A DNA stretch of 64,000 nucleotides from Tricholomella constricta (GCA_013368375.1 JAACJP010000003.1:1116001-1180000), one strand, 5' to 3'. Shown: positions 42,599 to 55,490, counted from the first letter of the stretch. Numbers and translations are program-made. Notes: a model not told the origin generated them from the letters alone.

Positions 42599-45536
42599 AT
42601 GGCCGCTACTCAGCCCTCCGTCCACCAGCTCTACAGACGCCTCGAGACCATCGGCAAGGGTGCCTATGGCTCTGTTCACAAGGGGGAGCACATTCCAACT
42701 GGAAATGTCGTCGCCCTGAAGATCATCAACCTCGACGACAAGTCCGGCTCCGACGACGTTGGCGACATCCAGCGAGAAGTCGCCCTCTTAACACAGCTCC
42801 GCGACGCACCCAATGTCACCAAGTACTATGGGTGCTACATGGATGGTCCTCGCGTCTGGATCGTTATGGAGCTTGCCCAGGGAGGGAGTGTCCTGTCTCT
42901 AATGAAGGCGTCGAGGAACGGGTGTATCGAGGAGAAATATGTCTCTGTCATTGTCAGGGAAGTTCTCGTCGGCCTCAGCTATCTTCACAAGGTCCCTGTC
43001 ATCCACAGAGATATAAAGGCTGCAAATATACTGGTCACCGCTGCGGGAAAGGTTGTCATCTGCGACTTTGGCGTCTCAGCACTTCTAGCTACATCATCTA
43101 GCAAGCGGAACACCTTGACAGGAACTCCTCACTGGATGGCCCCAGAGCTTCTACAGACTCTCCCGGTTTATGACACAAAGGCCGATATCTGGAGCTTGGG
43201 TATATTGATATACGAGATGATCAAAGGCAGCCCACCCCATAACACTCTGGAGAACATCAAAGTCATGGATCTAATACCGAAAGCCAAGCCACCGCGGCTC
43301 CAGGAGAACGAGGCTGGCAAAGATTTACGAGACTTCATGGCGATGTGCCTCAAGGAATCGCCCGCAGAAGTAGGGCTAGCCTTGTGTTTTATCTCGCATC
43401 TTAAGCTGATTGTCTATAGCGCCTTCCAGCAGACGAATTGAGCAAGTCTAAATGGATAAAATCTGTTGCCAAAGTCAGCATATCAGTTCTGAAGGACCTC
43501 GTTCTGCGCTTCGAACAGGCCGCAAAGAGAGCCAGTCTTGCCGAGCCTTTGGACTGGGAAGAAGAGGAGGAGCGAGAGTACGTGGTTATCTAGGCCGGAT
43601 TTCTTTTATTAATTACTTTCAATCATAGTCTATTGCATCTGGATGTCGCGGATGAAAATCCATGGGAGTTTGAGACCGTTCGTGGTCGCTCGTTTCGGCT
43701 TATGCCGTTTGACGAGGACGCGCCGCCAAATCCAGAGAGTGAAAACGAGCCGACGCACTCCACTATCCGCCCTCCGCAGTCGACTCATTTGCCTTCATCC
43801 CTTCGTCTTCTTTTCGAAGATGACAGCACTCCTCAGCAGGAAACCCTACGACCGCCTGCCTTCCAAATTCCATCCCACCCCAGTGCTCCCAGTCCATCGA
43901 GCTCAATTGCTCCATCTACTTCGCCATCTCCTGGAAGAGAGCGAATACCGATCAGAAGGGCGCAGACGCTAGATACACTCGGGGATGACCTCAGTGCAAA
44001 ACAGAAGACTTTCGTATATCCACCACGTGGTATGACACGATCACGTTCAAAACTCTCTCCAAGTGTTCCTGACTCAGATGACGAGGGCTCATCACATACT
44101 CATTTCGATCCCAATTCAACTCCCTCTCCCCGTATACGACCAAGTCCGTCTCCTGATCCTTCCTCCCCTGATTTCTACGGTGATCCTGCCAAAAAACCCT
44201 CTCTCCGTGATCCTCGTACTCTTCGTTCGAACCGCCCACCTTTCGAAATTGATACTACCCCATCCGCCTCGGATGAGGAACAAGCCAATGATGAAACGAG
44301 TCCAGCAACAACGGTCACGCCAGGTTTTCCATCCTCCACTCCAGAAAGCTTTCCTCCGAATTCTCCTTGGATTACCAGGAAACGGTCGAAGAGTACTGGG
44401 GAGGCGCTAGATCCACGACGGGTCGGTAGAGTTGACCTGGACTTGGAATCTTCTTCTGCATTCCAATTCCCCCCCTCTCCGAAGCCTTTCCTTTCCTCTG
44501 AGCCCACTCCGTCAACCTCCCTTCCACCACGGTCACACAGCCGAATGTCACCCACGCATCTCAGCGCATCGACATCAGTAAGTTCACCTGGTGCGCACCA
44601 GACAACATATTCGCTGGACACCTCCGCCTCAGCGCGACGTGTGCCTACACCCAACCCTATGCTTCCACCTTCCATCACTCGAACAAGGTCGGCAACTACG
44701 CTTCCTGAGACACCACCACCCAACACAGAGGCCTCGTTACTTCGCAAAGGTTCAGCTAACGACGGAGCGCCTTTGATTCCGCCATTGAAGCCATTTGCTC
44801 TGACCGGTAGGAGCAGAAGTGGCAGTGATGCGAGTCAGAGCATTATTCCTGGGACCCCCGGGCTGAAGGATGTTCTCAAGGCGAGTCTGTTCGTACTTGT
44901 ATGGTTTTATCCTTTATCGACGATTTAAATTCCCAGATTCCATCTCTTACATCTGAACACCATTTAGGAATGTCAGACCTTCTGCCACCCTCTCCATCAG
45001 CTGCTGTTTATAACGCTCGAAACTTTTTGGCATCACCAAGTTCCCTGAACTTCTCCGTAACGAGTAGCAATGCTGACACGCACCGCCAATATTCGGCGTT
45101 TCGAGATGCTGCGTCCTCGGCGGCCACTTCTTTCTCTCTAGGCCTTCCGCCATCCCAGTCACCTCCACCACTGCGTAGGATCGCAACAGAGCCTCCCTTT
45201 TCCGCGTCCTTGTCTGAGCGAGGAGGTGCACATGCACGCAAAATCTCCCTCGGGACTGCGACAGCGTCCACACCATCACTCGGGCCACCCGTTCGTCCAC
45301 TTAATTACAGCAAGCTGATCACGGACGAGAACACATATTCAGAACTCGCGCGGACCATCGACGACCTCACGCAATGGCTGACCGTCGTGGAAGTAGGGTT
45401 GAGCGGCATGTTGGATAAGGTCTACACCGATACTATCGAGGAGGAGCAGGAGGTGCCGAGTGATGCCGAGGACGAGCAGATTACGCCAGGACATCCAAGC
45501 CTTTCGCGCAAAACGACCATGCCTGCTGATGTATGA
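42599..45536 (+). CDS. Ste20/GCK-family protein kinase (Nak1/Kic1-like)
   Basis: Exons 42599-43369, 43420-43577, 43629-44892, 44937-45536 give 930 residues. The kinase domain is N-terminal: YRRLETIGKGAYGSVHKG (Gly loop), VALKIINLD (Lys), VIHRDIKAANILV (catalytic loop), CDFGVSALL, and GTPHWMAPELL, the GTP(H/F)WMAPE form of germinal-centre kinases. The C-terminal half is Ser/Pro-rich and presumably regulatory. Fungal GCK-III kinases of this layout (Kic1 in budding yeast, Nak1 in fission yeast) act in the MOR/RAM morphogenesis network upstream of NDR kinases; placement here is by layout and kinase sequence. The third intron can be read as GT-AG (44893-44936) or with an upstream GC donor. The start was chosen at 42599 because upstream in-frame codons are not fungal-kinase-like. 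Confidence 0.85.
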
Positions 45537-45635
45537 ATTTTATCTAATATACACCAGGATGTACGACTAGGATGTACGATCAATCTAGATACATAACAGA
45601 ACAATACAATTATTTCCCGTTGAAGAGCGGCAAGC

Positions 45636-46451
45636 TCAGGAAATGTAATGGTTTGCCACAAGGTATTCTGTGATAATGCGAACGCTTTCCGTGACATCGG
45701 TTTCATGGGTCTTGATGTGTATTTCCGGGTTTTCAGGCGCCTCGTATGGCGCGGATATTCCAGTAAAATCTGATTGGGGTGCAATCGATCAAGCTCAGAA
45801 CGAATGTGAAGGCCGCAAAGTACCTTTGATTTCCCCTGCTCGCGCTTTTTTGTAGAGCCCTTTAGGGTCTCTTTCCTCCACCACATGGAGAGGGGCATCG
45901 ACGAAAACCTCGATGAAGGGAATACCGGCTTTGAGATGAAGTTCTCGAGCCACAGCTCGATCAACGAGATAAGGTGATATGAAGGCTGTGACTACAATGC
46001 AGGCTGAATCCGCGAAGAGTTTAGATACCTGAAGCCTGTTTAACATCGATGACATGAGAACAAACGTAGCACGCACCTCGCCAATTCGCCGAATGTTTTC
46101 GTTTCTGGACTTCTCATCAAAGCCGAGATCCTTGTTTAGACCAAATCTGACGTTGTCGCCATCTAGGCGATAAACAAATTTGTGCAGATGCAAAAGGTGT
46201 TGTTCCAGAGCGCAAGCGATCGTTGACTGGATGGTCTGTTCAGCTTTCCGGATCATGCGCGATGTGCGCGATCGACAGACCTTGCCACTGGCACTAAGTC
46301 CTGTCAACCATATCGTAACGCCCTTTTGTTTCAAAAATTCTACGCGTTCTGCTGCAGTGACTGAGCCTGATGAACAGAAAATTTCAGCTGCGCTTGTTGA
46401 AGTTGTTGAAATATGCAACATGCCTGGGTGAAATGTGATATGGGTGGCCAT
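45636..46451 (-). CDS. MET14: Adenylylsulfate (APS) kinase
   Basis: ATG 46451, stop at 45636, four or five exons. Motifs: [21 protein letters not shown] (P-loop, across the first intron), [17 protein letters not shown] (the DGD/N-R APS-binding block), [48 protein letters not shown] and [12 protein letters not shown]. It phosphorylates APS to PAPS in sulfate assimilation, in the cytosol. There is no fused ATP sulfurylase domain. It ends about 100 bp from the convergent kinase gene. A CACGTG box lies about 145 bp upstream of the start. Confidence 0.95.
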
Positions 46452-46596
46452 TACGTTCTGAAATCTGTATTCGTGTGCAAACGCTGTGTAAAGAAAAAGG
46501 GATAGTAAAAATCCAATGCAAATCTGAGCTCAGTCATGGCGCAGATGAGCAAGAGTCGCGCGATCTAATAGTAATCAAGTGACTCTCGCGTTCCAG

Positions 46597-46602
46597 CACG
46601 TG
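46597..46602. promoter_or_regulatory. CACGTG E-box upstream of APS kinase
   Basis: A perfect CACGTG palindrome lies in the 275-bp gap before the APS kinase start. In budding yeast, CACGTG in MET gene promoters is bound by Cbf1 with Met4; a similar use here is inference from one site. Confidence 0.4.
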
Positions 46603-46726
46603 AAGCCGCGTTTTCGGTGATTCGCTCCTTGCCCGACTGGCATTCTCCCCGTACCATGTTCTTCAGATACATAAAGACTTCCAATTTGTTATGAACTACA
46701 CTGTGATTTAGAACACGACGTCCATC

Positions 46727-47804
46727 TCAATTTCCCTTCAACATATCCGCACTAGCATCCTCTTCATCTCGGATCTGTATCTCCTTACATACCCAAGCTA
46801 TGATACGCCGGATTGCCTCCGTAACTTCCTCCGTGCTAAGGGGTTGATTGACGGGTGGGCAGTGCAGGAATAGCACCTGGGTGTTCCTCCGTCTCTCGTA
46901 GGGATTGGCGTTGCGCTTAGCTTCCGCTAGAGAGCAGTAATATATGAAGTCACAAATATAGTGACCAGCATCCATGGAGGTATAAATTTGCTGAAAATCC
47001 GGTCAAGATTGGTGCCCATCCAAAACGTCGAAAATCAACACTGACTTCAATGCCAGAGCGCTTCAAATCTTGGACCAGCCTTGTCACGTCGATCTCGGTC
47101 GTTATCTCCTCAGGAAAATTCTCGTATGCCGCACCAAACCCACGAGTTGGGCGGACCACCGTGTCCCCAATGGACTCAACGATCTCCATTCCCAGCCTCT
47201 CCCTTTCCTGGTTCTCTGCAACCAGAGTATCCTCAGCCCTACGACTGAAATCCTTGGGCGAGGAGCGCGTGACAGAGGCAAGTTTACCATCGGCATCCTT
47301 CATATGATATCCCAGTTTATGGCCTTGTCTTTCCATTCGAAGGGGTCCACGACCAGCGACTCCGATGTGGAAGATGAAATCATAGCCCGAAGGTGGCGGT
47401 GTTGGAGCGAGCAGCGCTGCAGATTCAGGCAGTATCGGTGGTCGTGCATGAAGTCCAGGAACGACGGCGAGAACTGCCTCGTACGAGACGGGAACTTCAA
47501 GAGTAGATATGTGAATTGGATGGGCCTGAGCGGCATTCTCCTCCAACACAACCTCGTCATCTACAACAACAGGGCTAGAGGTGTCGGAGGAGATGATGGT
47601 GTTGTGCAGGGGCTTGACTGCTAACCACGAGGGATTCACCTCGTACTGATTGAATGGCTGAGCTTAGCACAAGTTAGGTATTTCGCTCACTGCCACCACT
47701 AAAAAGACCACGAAAACCAGATCACTCACACCAAAGCCAGTGACAAGCACATGAAATATACGATCCTCATGTGAGTCTCCAGCTGCAACAGGAAGCGTCG
47801 GCAT
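46727..47804 (-). CDS. Pyroglutamyl-peptidase I-like (peptidase C15)
   Basis: ATG 47804 gives MPTLPVAAGDSHEDRIFHVL-VTGFGPFNQYEVNPSWLAV after splicing, the conserved TGFGPF start of C15 enzymes. Further motifs: FIFHIGVAGRGPLRMERQGHK, then DAGHYICDFIYYCSL with the expected nucleophile Cys, and TQVLFLHCPPV with the catalytic His. A catalytic Glu could be in the AAYENFPEEI area or earlier; I did not fix it. The family removes N-terminal pyroglutamate. The protein is larger than bacterial enzymes, with insertions, as in many fungal members. It lies in tandem with MGS1, only 67 bp downstream of its stop. Confidence 0.85.
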
Positions 47805-47871
47805 GGTATCGTAGTAGGTATACAATGGTAAGATAGATCGCCTCTAAACCCTCAAGATCAGGAATCGCATC

Positions 47872-49888
47872 TCACGCACGGGCCAAGGCTCCAGTGGGCC
47901 TGCCTTCCCAGTCCTTGCCGCCGTTATCTTCGTGCTCCCAAAGGCTAAGAGCCTCATCATCCCAGATTTTATCAGCTATGTCACCTGCCTCCTTCAAAAA
48001 CTTTTCTCCTTGAAATTGTATTGGGAGGTAGGTGTTGTGAACCGGATGTCTGAAATACACATGATTAAATTTAAAAATTATACTGCTCAATGTAAAGGTA
48101 CCCACGCGTAGTCTGGGTTATACATATACGCTTTACCATATCCCAACTCTTTCATCAACCCTGTTGATGCATTTCGCATAGGCATCGGCACTGGAATCGT
48201 CAGGTCAAGTTTTGCGGCTGCTTCTGCGCGCTTATACGCCTCATACGCTCGCGTCGACTTTGGCGCCTCGGAAAGATACGCCACGATGTGAGCAAGATTG
48301 ATTCGACATTCCGGCATTCCAATTGTCTGACAAGCCTGCAGCGCAGCCATGGCCTACAAAGTTCAAGCGTGAGACGCCCATACATGCGTATAAACATCTC
48401 CTACCAAGGACAGTGCATGGGGATCCGCTAAACCAATGTCTTCGCTGGCACAAACCACCATGCGACGCGCGATATACAAAGGGTCCTCCCCGGCGGTAAG
48501 CATTCTTGCAAGCCAATACAAAGCCGCACTGCCTTGACTTCCTCGGACACTCTTGTGCAGCGCGGAAATCATGTCATAATGGCTTTCGCCAGTGCGATCA
48601 TAGGATGCCGAGACAGATCGCTTCAACGCAGTTAGCAGCGTTCCTTCCGCGATATCTTTCGGCGATTTAATGACAAGCTCCAGGAGAGAGATTGCAGTCC
48701 GAGCGTCTCCCGTTGCTAACGATGTGATGCTAGAAATTATTTTCGAGGTTAGCTGAGGGAAAGAATGGCAGTAGAATTTAGCGGCGTCAGAAGGAGAGGA
48801 TTGAGGTGTCTCTGAAGATAGTCGTTCTGAATCTGCTTCAGAGAGGTCTCTGGTACTGTCACCGACGCGCTTTACAGCATTGACAAGCACTGTGTTGATG
48901 TCATTGTCAGTAAGTCGCTCAAGCACGAACACACTGTCGGAAATTTTAGGCTAAAGATTCTCTGGGGAATGAAGATGACTTACCGACAGCGACTGAGTAA
49001 TGCTCCCGTCAGTTTGAAAGATGGGTTCTCCGTTGTCGCACCTACGAGCTGAGCATTGTCAGTTACAGATACTGGAACTTGGAGTTATTGATCAGCAAAC
49101 CTGGATGTGGCCTTGCTCGACGAATGGGAGAAATATATCCTTCCAATTCAAGCATTTAGCTCAATGCTTAGAGTCACGGACATAACGACGAATATCATAC
49201 CTGCTGTGACTTGCTGAAACGATGGACTTCATCAAGAAATAAAATGGTTTTCCTGTGGAGATCGTCAGGTCATCTAAAAACTATTTAATTAAAGTAGAAG
49301 TCACCTTCCAGTGAGGGCGAGTGCATTCTTCGCCTCCTCAAGCACTACTCGAACGTCGTTGATCCCAACAATGGTTGCACTAAGCTCCTTGAAAACACTA
49401 TCAGTTCGTCTGGCTATGAGCCTAGCCAGCGTAGTTTTGCCACACCTGAGGAGAAGGAGCTTCGTGTTCGAAGGAAGAAACAAATAGGGACAATGATACA
49501 CGCACCCTGGAGGGCCCCAAAATATGATCGACCCAGCGGAATCGCTCCCAAGGGTTTGCATTAGCAAGGAATCCGGGCCAGTCAGATGATGTTGTCCAAC
49601 GAACTCGGACAACGCGTCAGGTCGAAGTTTCTCTGCTAAAGGTGCGGCTGCTTCGAGGTTCGCAATCTTGCTCCGCTTGACGGGTCGGCGCGACGCGTTG
49701 TCTTCACCGCCGCCCGGGCGTTTGTTGGTCGGCGTCGAAAAGGATGAATGGGGCTCGATGAGTGTCTTCTTTTGGCCCTGGCTAAAGATGGGGGCCATTG
49801 GACTGGAAGAAAACCCGCTGGTTTTTCTTTGAATGACCCTCGGAGCTGGCTGTGCCTGGGAGGAGCTGCTCGATTCCTGGAACGACAA
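47872..49888 (-). CDS. MGS1: Mgs1/WRNIP1 AAA+ ATPase
   Basis: ATG 49888, stop 47872, about eight exons. After a Ser/Gln-rich leader come [20 protein letters not shown] (clamp-loader box), [17 protein letters not shown] (Walker A, split by an intron), [12 protein letters not shown] (Walker B), [22 protein letters not shown] (sensor 1/arginine finger), then the MgsA C-terminal domains ([72 protein letters not shown]). It acts at stalled replication forks with PCNA and polymerase delta. No UBZ ubiquitin-binding finger is seen at the N-terminus, unlike animal WRNIP1 and yeast Mgs1, unless it lies upstream of the chosen start. Confidence 0.93.
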
Positions 49889-50200
49889 ATCGAGGTGCTT
49901 GGTACAAGAGCTATCAATGTGTTCGTTAATGACGCGTGAAAAAACGTCTTTAGAGCATATTGGACTGAATAAAGCGTCTCAGTTGAAGAATCCGGAGTAA
50001 CAACGAAGGATGCACCATGTAACTAGAAGCTCAAACAACGCATTAGCAGAGCTCAGTGGTAGATAGAGAGGCAGAGACTAGGCACCTTTCTTCATCTTCA
50101 ATGTCGAACTCGACATCGTGGAGAGTGCAGCAGAGCAAGCGGCGACAAGTGTTTCTGGATAATTTCGGTATTTTACGTCATCAATATGTATTCGGAGGTT
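49889..50200. other. Intergenic
   Basis: Probable promoter of MGS1 and 3' end of the next minus-strand gene. No further feature recognised. Confidence 0.5.
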
Positions 50201-51018
50201 CTAGTATAGCCCAGGAATCAGCCTGTACGGAACTCTTTCTACCCAGTCCACCCACTCCTCCCCAAATGCTTCTGACAGAGCTTCATCTTCCTTCGCCATC
50301 CGGGTCAGCAATCCCGACGTGATGATGGTCACCAAAATTAGGTATAGCACAGCAGCACCCTGACCTACTCTGGTGTTGAAGGGGCCACATTCTCGCGCCC
50401 ATGACCCCTGATAATTCAAGTCGTGATCAACATCAAAGCAGACTTGGATTTCAAAAGACGTACTGAACCCGCGTGCCAAACAATAATACCAACGACGCAA
50501 AACACTACCCCAGAATATCCTGGATGTCGCACAACACAGTAAGGTCCATTGGTGACCAGTCTGTGATCCTTCCTGATACTCATTTCAAAGGTGAACAATC
50601 GCCCGAGCTCGCGGTAACATCTGTACCGTATGAATCCTCCGAAACCAGTCAGAAGAGTGCCGAGGATGAACAGTGTTGAGATATGTATTTTTTCCTCGGA
50701 TCCGTCGATGGCCAAAGTTGCCAGAATTTCTTGGGATAATTTAAGATGGGGCAAATGGCTGGCTAGGATAACCAGTGATTCTGCAATTGCAGCGGCCCAA
50801 CATATCAACTGCCATCGAAGTTACCAGTTGTGCTGAAGTGGATCCAGAAGATCAAGGCGTACTTTAACAGCGAGTGCACCGGACCGACGTTTCACGAACC
50901 CTTCCAACCTGGTCGACAGCAGAGTTTCATCGGGAAGCGGAGGGGGGTGTGGGGCAGTCGCGGTGATCTGGAGACCAATCATGGCGACTAGGATGCAAGG
51001 AATTTTGAGGAGTGACAT
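50201..51018 (-). CDS. Isoprenylcysteine carboxyl methyltransferase-like protein
   Basis: Exons (minus) 51018-50863, 50808-50464, 50407-50201 give 235 residues. A hydrophobic N-terminus (MSLLKIPCILVAMIGLQI), then membrane segments (ICWAAAIAESLVILAS; FILGTLLTGFGGFIRYRCYRELGRLFTFEM) and the ICMT SAM-binding signature HRLVTNGPYCVVRHPGYSG, followed by hydrophobic helices and ARMAKEDEALSEAFGEEWVDW near the C-terminus (E..L...FG..W..W, typical of ICMT). The family methylates prenylated C-terminal cysteines in the ER membrane; several basidiomycetes carry multiple divergent paralogues, so this may not be the Ste14 orthologue itself. Confidence 0.85.
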
Positions 51019-51735
51019 TGTGCAAATATCCGAGCGCCTTACCACTGAGAACTGGTGTAAGGATCCTTGCCAATTGCTCAAGCTGTATTTGATTTAGGAA
51101 TGGGAGATGGATGATTCGTTTGTTCCGTCGTTCATCAGGGCGAAATCTAGGAAGCGTTATCCGTACGATGGCGAGCGGTGGCGCACCGAAAAGTCCGGAC
51201 TGCGCAGCCGCGAGTGTTTGCCACGGCATTGTGAGGAACCATTAATGGTGCGGATGCACCTCGTAGTGATCAGTGGCGTCAGGATAAGGTGCCCATATCC
51301 CATCCGAGGTAACCGAGATTCAATCAGTATGCATCACTCCCGAGTACCACGGCTTGCTAAAGGACTCGGAACACTAGAGACGAGTGATGCATTTCCATAA
51401 GTATGCGCTGGGTAGACCAGCAGATCCACATTTATACCGCACTTGGAAAGAAACAGTGCACATGCTCTTCGCTCACAGCTTCCTCGAGATAGGTCGCGTG
51501 GCACTGGGGGCCCGTGGACGGGGAAAATTCCGAGGGCACGACGCACTCGGATAACTTGAGGACATATCGAGTTTTGGCCTTGGAGCTCGACAGAAAAGCC
51601 CTTTCCCTGAAGAGTCTAAGTGGGCTTACATTGGGGAGGTTTTGATGGGTTCCCAAATTGATATATTATATATGTAGAGAACGAAACACTCCATGATCAT
51701 TCTCCACGTCCGCGGGCAACAGGACGTCCAACGAC
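51019..51735. other. Intergenic, 717 bp
   Basis: Short frames on both strands here share no recognisable motif. I see no gene, RNA or repeat. Confidence 0.4.
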
Positions 51736-52484
51736 CTAAACGGATTCTAAAGAAGGAAGAAAGCTCAGCATACATCTGCACCAGACATATTGAAGATCTT
51801 ACGTTGCAGAGCATTGTTAAGCTTGGTGACACGAGACTGGACGCTAAGGTCGATAGTCTTGTCGCCGAAATCGACGATGATGCCACCCAACACCGAAGGA
51901 TTGACCTATAATGCAGTTCGTTGGTCTTGAACCACAGTAAACGCGTCAAGAGCGCGACGTACCTTGTTGGTGATCTTTAGAACCTTCGCCTTTTGACCAG
52001 CCTGCGATTGTTTGAGCGAGGTCTCGAGACGAGACAGCACATCCTTGGCCAGGGGAGTCGCCGACGTGACAATAACATCCAACTCTCCCTTGTATTGCGC
52101 AACCAGCTCATTGAAGCCTTCAATGACACCCTGAGTCTCTCCGAGTCTCCCGTTCTCCGACAGGACGGACAAGAGGTTTTTTGTGATTTCAGAAACGGGC
52201 TCCTTCTTCGGGCCCTCCAGCTTGGCGAAAAACTTTGAGAGGGCAGCGGTTCGCTCGGTCGAGGAAAGAGTGGGGTTGTTCAGGAAAGAGCTAAGTTCTG
52301 GTTGTTGAGAGATTGAGCTGGAGACATTGGTGAGGTCGGCGTGAACTTTGCTCAGAGTCTGGGGCGACTTGGCGAGGGCGGCGCCATAGACGGCCTTGGA
52401 GTATTTGAGGGCGATGGAGGAGGCGGCACGACGACCCAGGCCAGGAGCGACGGCAGCTGAGCGGGCGGCGGCGGAAAGCAACAT
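51736..52484 (-). CDS. ATP5: ATP synthase OSCP subunit (delta)
   Basis: Exons (minus) 52484-51963, 51905-51803, 51746-51736 give 211 residues. MLLSAAARSAAVAPGLGRRAASS is a mitochondrial presequence. The mature part has the OSCP N-domain (ALKYSKAVYGAALAKSPQTL, LSSFLNNPTLS) and the C-terminal signature VNPSVLGGIIVDFGDKTIDLSVQSRVTKLNNALQ. It links F1 to the peripheral stalk. The last coding exon is only 11 nt. Confidence 0.95.
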
Positions 52485-52859
52485 AGTGAACGATGAGGAC
52501 AGCGACGACGCCAACCTGAAAAGTCCGTCCCAACCCGGACAACGCCGGGAAACCACGTGACTACCGTTAATTTTGTGGCTGCGGCGACTCGTTTATATGA
52601 GGCGCGCGCTGCTCTCAGCAGGCATTCATTACGAAGCGACGATCGGAACAGCGAGCACACCGCGAACAACGGCGAGCACACCAATTTCTCTGCCAACCAG
52701 CAAGAGGACGAACGAGCGAACAGCACCGTCTTCGCGGTAGCAGTTCTTCGCTACAAAGAGAACAATAGTCATTGGTAAACCCGGACAATGGCCTCATGGC
52801 TTTGATTGACCTTTAAAATACCCATCAGGTTCTCTTCGCTCTCCCGACCTCTGCCCCTC
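52485..52859. promoter_or_regulatory. Divergent promoter region
   Basis: 375 bp between the start codons of ATP5 (minus) and the TRP-like channel (plus). No specific site recognised. Confidence 0.5.
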
Positions 52860-55293
52860 ATGCTTTTCTCTCTCGCCAGGCTGCGAGCCGTTGTTCTCTC
52901 TTTCCTTCTCTTCACCTCCTTCGCCTTCTCCAAGGAGCAGTCGCTCTGTGCGTTCCCAAGCAAATCATATATCACCTTTTCTCACAGTTCTATAGTCACT
53001 TCTTCTGTTACCTACTGCGAGCCTCCAGAAACGCTTCTTATCCAACAGTTCGATATCGCCTACTTCGCCAAAAACCAGTCGATATCCTTCAATGTTTCGG
53101 CTGCCAGCGTCGTATGTTGGTTGCTCCACGGTTCCACATTTCGTCTTTGACGCGTCTTTTCTTATCCAGCAAGCCAACGTCAACGTAACGGCCAACCTTC
53201 TCCTCAATGTTTATGGTATCCATGCAGTTAACATTACTTTGGACCTGTGCAACATCCTGGGTGGAGCTTTGTGCCCCCTGCCCATGTATAATTTCACGGG
53301 CTCCGATTCAATATCGTTACCCGAGTCCCTCGGCATCCAAGACAAGATTCCTGACATCGCATTTAATATTCCCGACCTTGAAGGAGTTGCCCAGCTTGTC
53401 TTGACGGAAGTCGGCACTGGTAACGTAAAGGCTTGTGTTCAAGCTACCCTCTCGAACGGCTGGTCGACCCATCAAACTTCCGTCGAATGGATAACGGGAG
53501 GCATCGCTCTGGCTACGCTTTTGGTGTCAATGTGGCAATCTCTCTCCGCGGAGGCCATTTTGCCCTTTCGGCTCATCGATCTACTCTTCCTCTATCAAAC
53601 CATCGCATCCACCTCATTCCTAAGCCTCAACTATCCTTCAACATATCGTGCATTTACTCTCAACTTCGCATGGGCAATGGCCCTTTTCTCTACCTCACCA
53701 TCGTCATCCCTCCAACCATCTATCGACCGAATGCGCCATTTAACCGGTGGCAATCTCGCAAACGCGACTTCCTCATCCGCAGTCAGCCTCGTCAATCGAA
53801 AGCTCAGCCCTTACAACTTTCTTGCGACCAACACAGAGGTTTCTTTGCCTTTCAGCCCAAGGGCAGCCGATACATTGGATTTCACAGTCTTGACTAGGCT
53901 AGCTTTCACGAATAACACAACCCTTCGTTCCGGTCTCGCCCTCCATTCGGCGACCCAAGGAGGGGCTGTACAAACCGTCACGGCGTCATCGTCGAATGTT
54001 CTGCAAGCTGGGATTCCCATATACGTAAACTCTCTTCACATCGCCACCGCCAACGCCTTCATGACTGTATTCCTCTGCTCCCTCATCCTCATTGCATGTG
54101 TACTGGGGGTGTTCCTCTTTGGGCTGGCGTTGGTTTTCATTCTTGGTGTTTTTCGGCGACAAGAGGAGGATCGCAAAGCGAGGCTCAAATCCGCGTACCT
54201 GTCTTTTATCCGTGCATGGGGCATTCGTCTGGTAAATACTCCTTCTTCAGATATTCTTCAGTCCCAAACCTAACGACACTTTTAGGCGCTCTCTCTAGTT
54301 TTGCCCATCACCATCTTCTCCTTCTACCAGTGGACACTGGAGGACTCCTGGCTTTCAGTCCTTCTATCTGTCATTTCGCTCTTGATCCTCCTCATCGCTG
54401 TATTATATCCCACCTTTCTCGTCCTGCGCAACGCTCGTCGCGATGGCATTGAAGCCCTCTACGACAACGCCCAGCACCTAGCTTCCAACGGACCCCTCTA
54501 CGGCCAATATCGCACCCCACGTTTCTATTTCTTCCTCCCTCTGCTCGTCTCCTCGTTCCTCAAGGCTGTCTTCATTGCCTTTGTCAAAGGTAATGGTGAA
54601 GCACAGGTCATCCTGATGGTGATCCTGGAAGGATTTACCGTCATTTCCTACCTGGTCCTCCGGCCGTGCCAAACGAGAGGCGGTGACATCTTCTCCACCT
54701 TTTTGGCAATCATCCGGCTGGTATGCAGTGGTCTCCTGATCGCATTCGTGGAGCGTCTCAACGTCGCCCCCATCCCTCGGGTGGTGATTGGCCTTGTCCT
54801 CCTCGTCATATTCTCTGTTGCCGTTCTCATCACCTATATCAACCTTGTCATCAACTCCGGCATCGGCGGACTTTGGAAATGCGGGCGTTCAGGAGCTTCT
54901 GAACTCTCAGGATCTTCCAATGTCTCTATGCTTGAAAAGGGAGGCCGAATCCTCCCCAGTGATTCGAACTCGTCAGAACTCATGGGCCGACCCAACAACC
55001 CCACCCCGGATGGCAGCGACTACCTAGACCCTCCTTTCCTCCACCCTTTCCCTGTTTCTCCTACAGAGACGGAACTTAACAGCGTCTATACAAGCAACAG
55101 AACCTCTACCACCATGACTGTGGGATCACTCCTTCCTCGCAGATGGTCATTTTCACCACTCAACTCCCCGACTGGCTCATCACAAGTTCACGAACCGACA
55201 TCATCCTATAACTCAAACTCCAATCAAGGCCTGTCTAGAGCATCTGACGCGCCTCCTTCATTACCACACGGAAAAACACGGACAGTGACATAG
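52860..55293 (+). CDS. TRP-like (Pkd2/FLC family) membrane channel
   Basis: Exons 52860-53111, 53170-54231, 54286-55293 give 773 residues. The start is chosen at 52860 because it yields a signal peptide (MLFSLARLRAVVLSFLLFTSFAFS). A Cys-containing, ML-like luminal domain follows (about residues 25-190: YCEPPETLLIQQFDIAYF, NVTANLLLNVYGI). About nine membrane spans come next (for instance FMTVFLCSLILIACVLGVFLFGLALVFILG and VVIGLVLLVIFSVAVLITYI), then a Ser/Pro-rich cytosolic tail. The order signal-ML-TRP is that of the fungal Pkd2/flavin-carrier (FLC) proteins, implicated in calcium and cell-wall responses. The exact substrate is unknown. Confidence 0.88.
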
Positions 55294-55490
55294 ATTCGCA
55301 TCTTAATTAGACACCACATTTATATACTTGTCTCGACAACTCACGCTCGCTATTTTATCTATCGTTAATTCATCTCAGCTGTATCATTAATTGACTCGAG
55401 TATCAAGTAGACTTTTTTCGTAAGTTAAATCCAAGGAGTTGCCGTGGGTGGTGCCGTGATCGAAACGTGAAATTGATGTTGACTGAGAAC

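Noticed and set aside
51019..51735. A small gene between the methyltransferase and ATP5
   Set aside because: Short ORFs on both strands lack motifs, plausible starts and splice structure.
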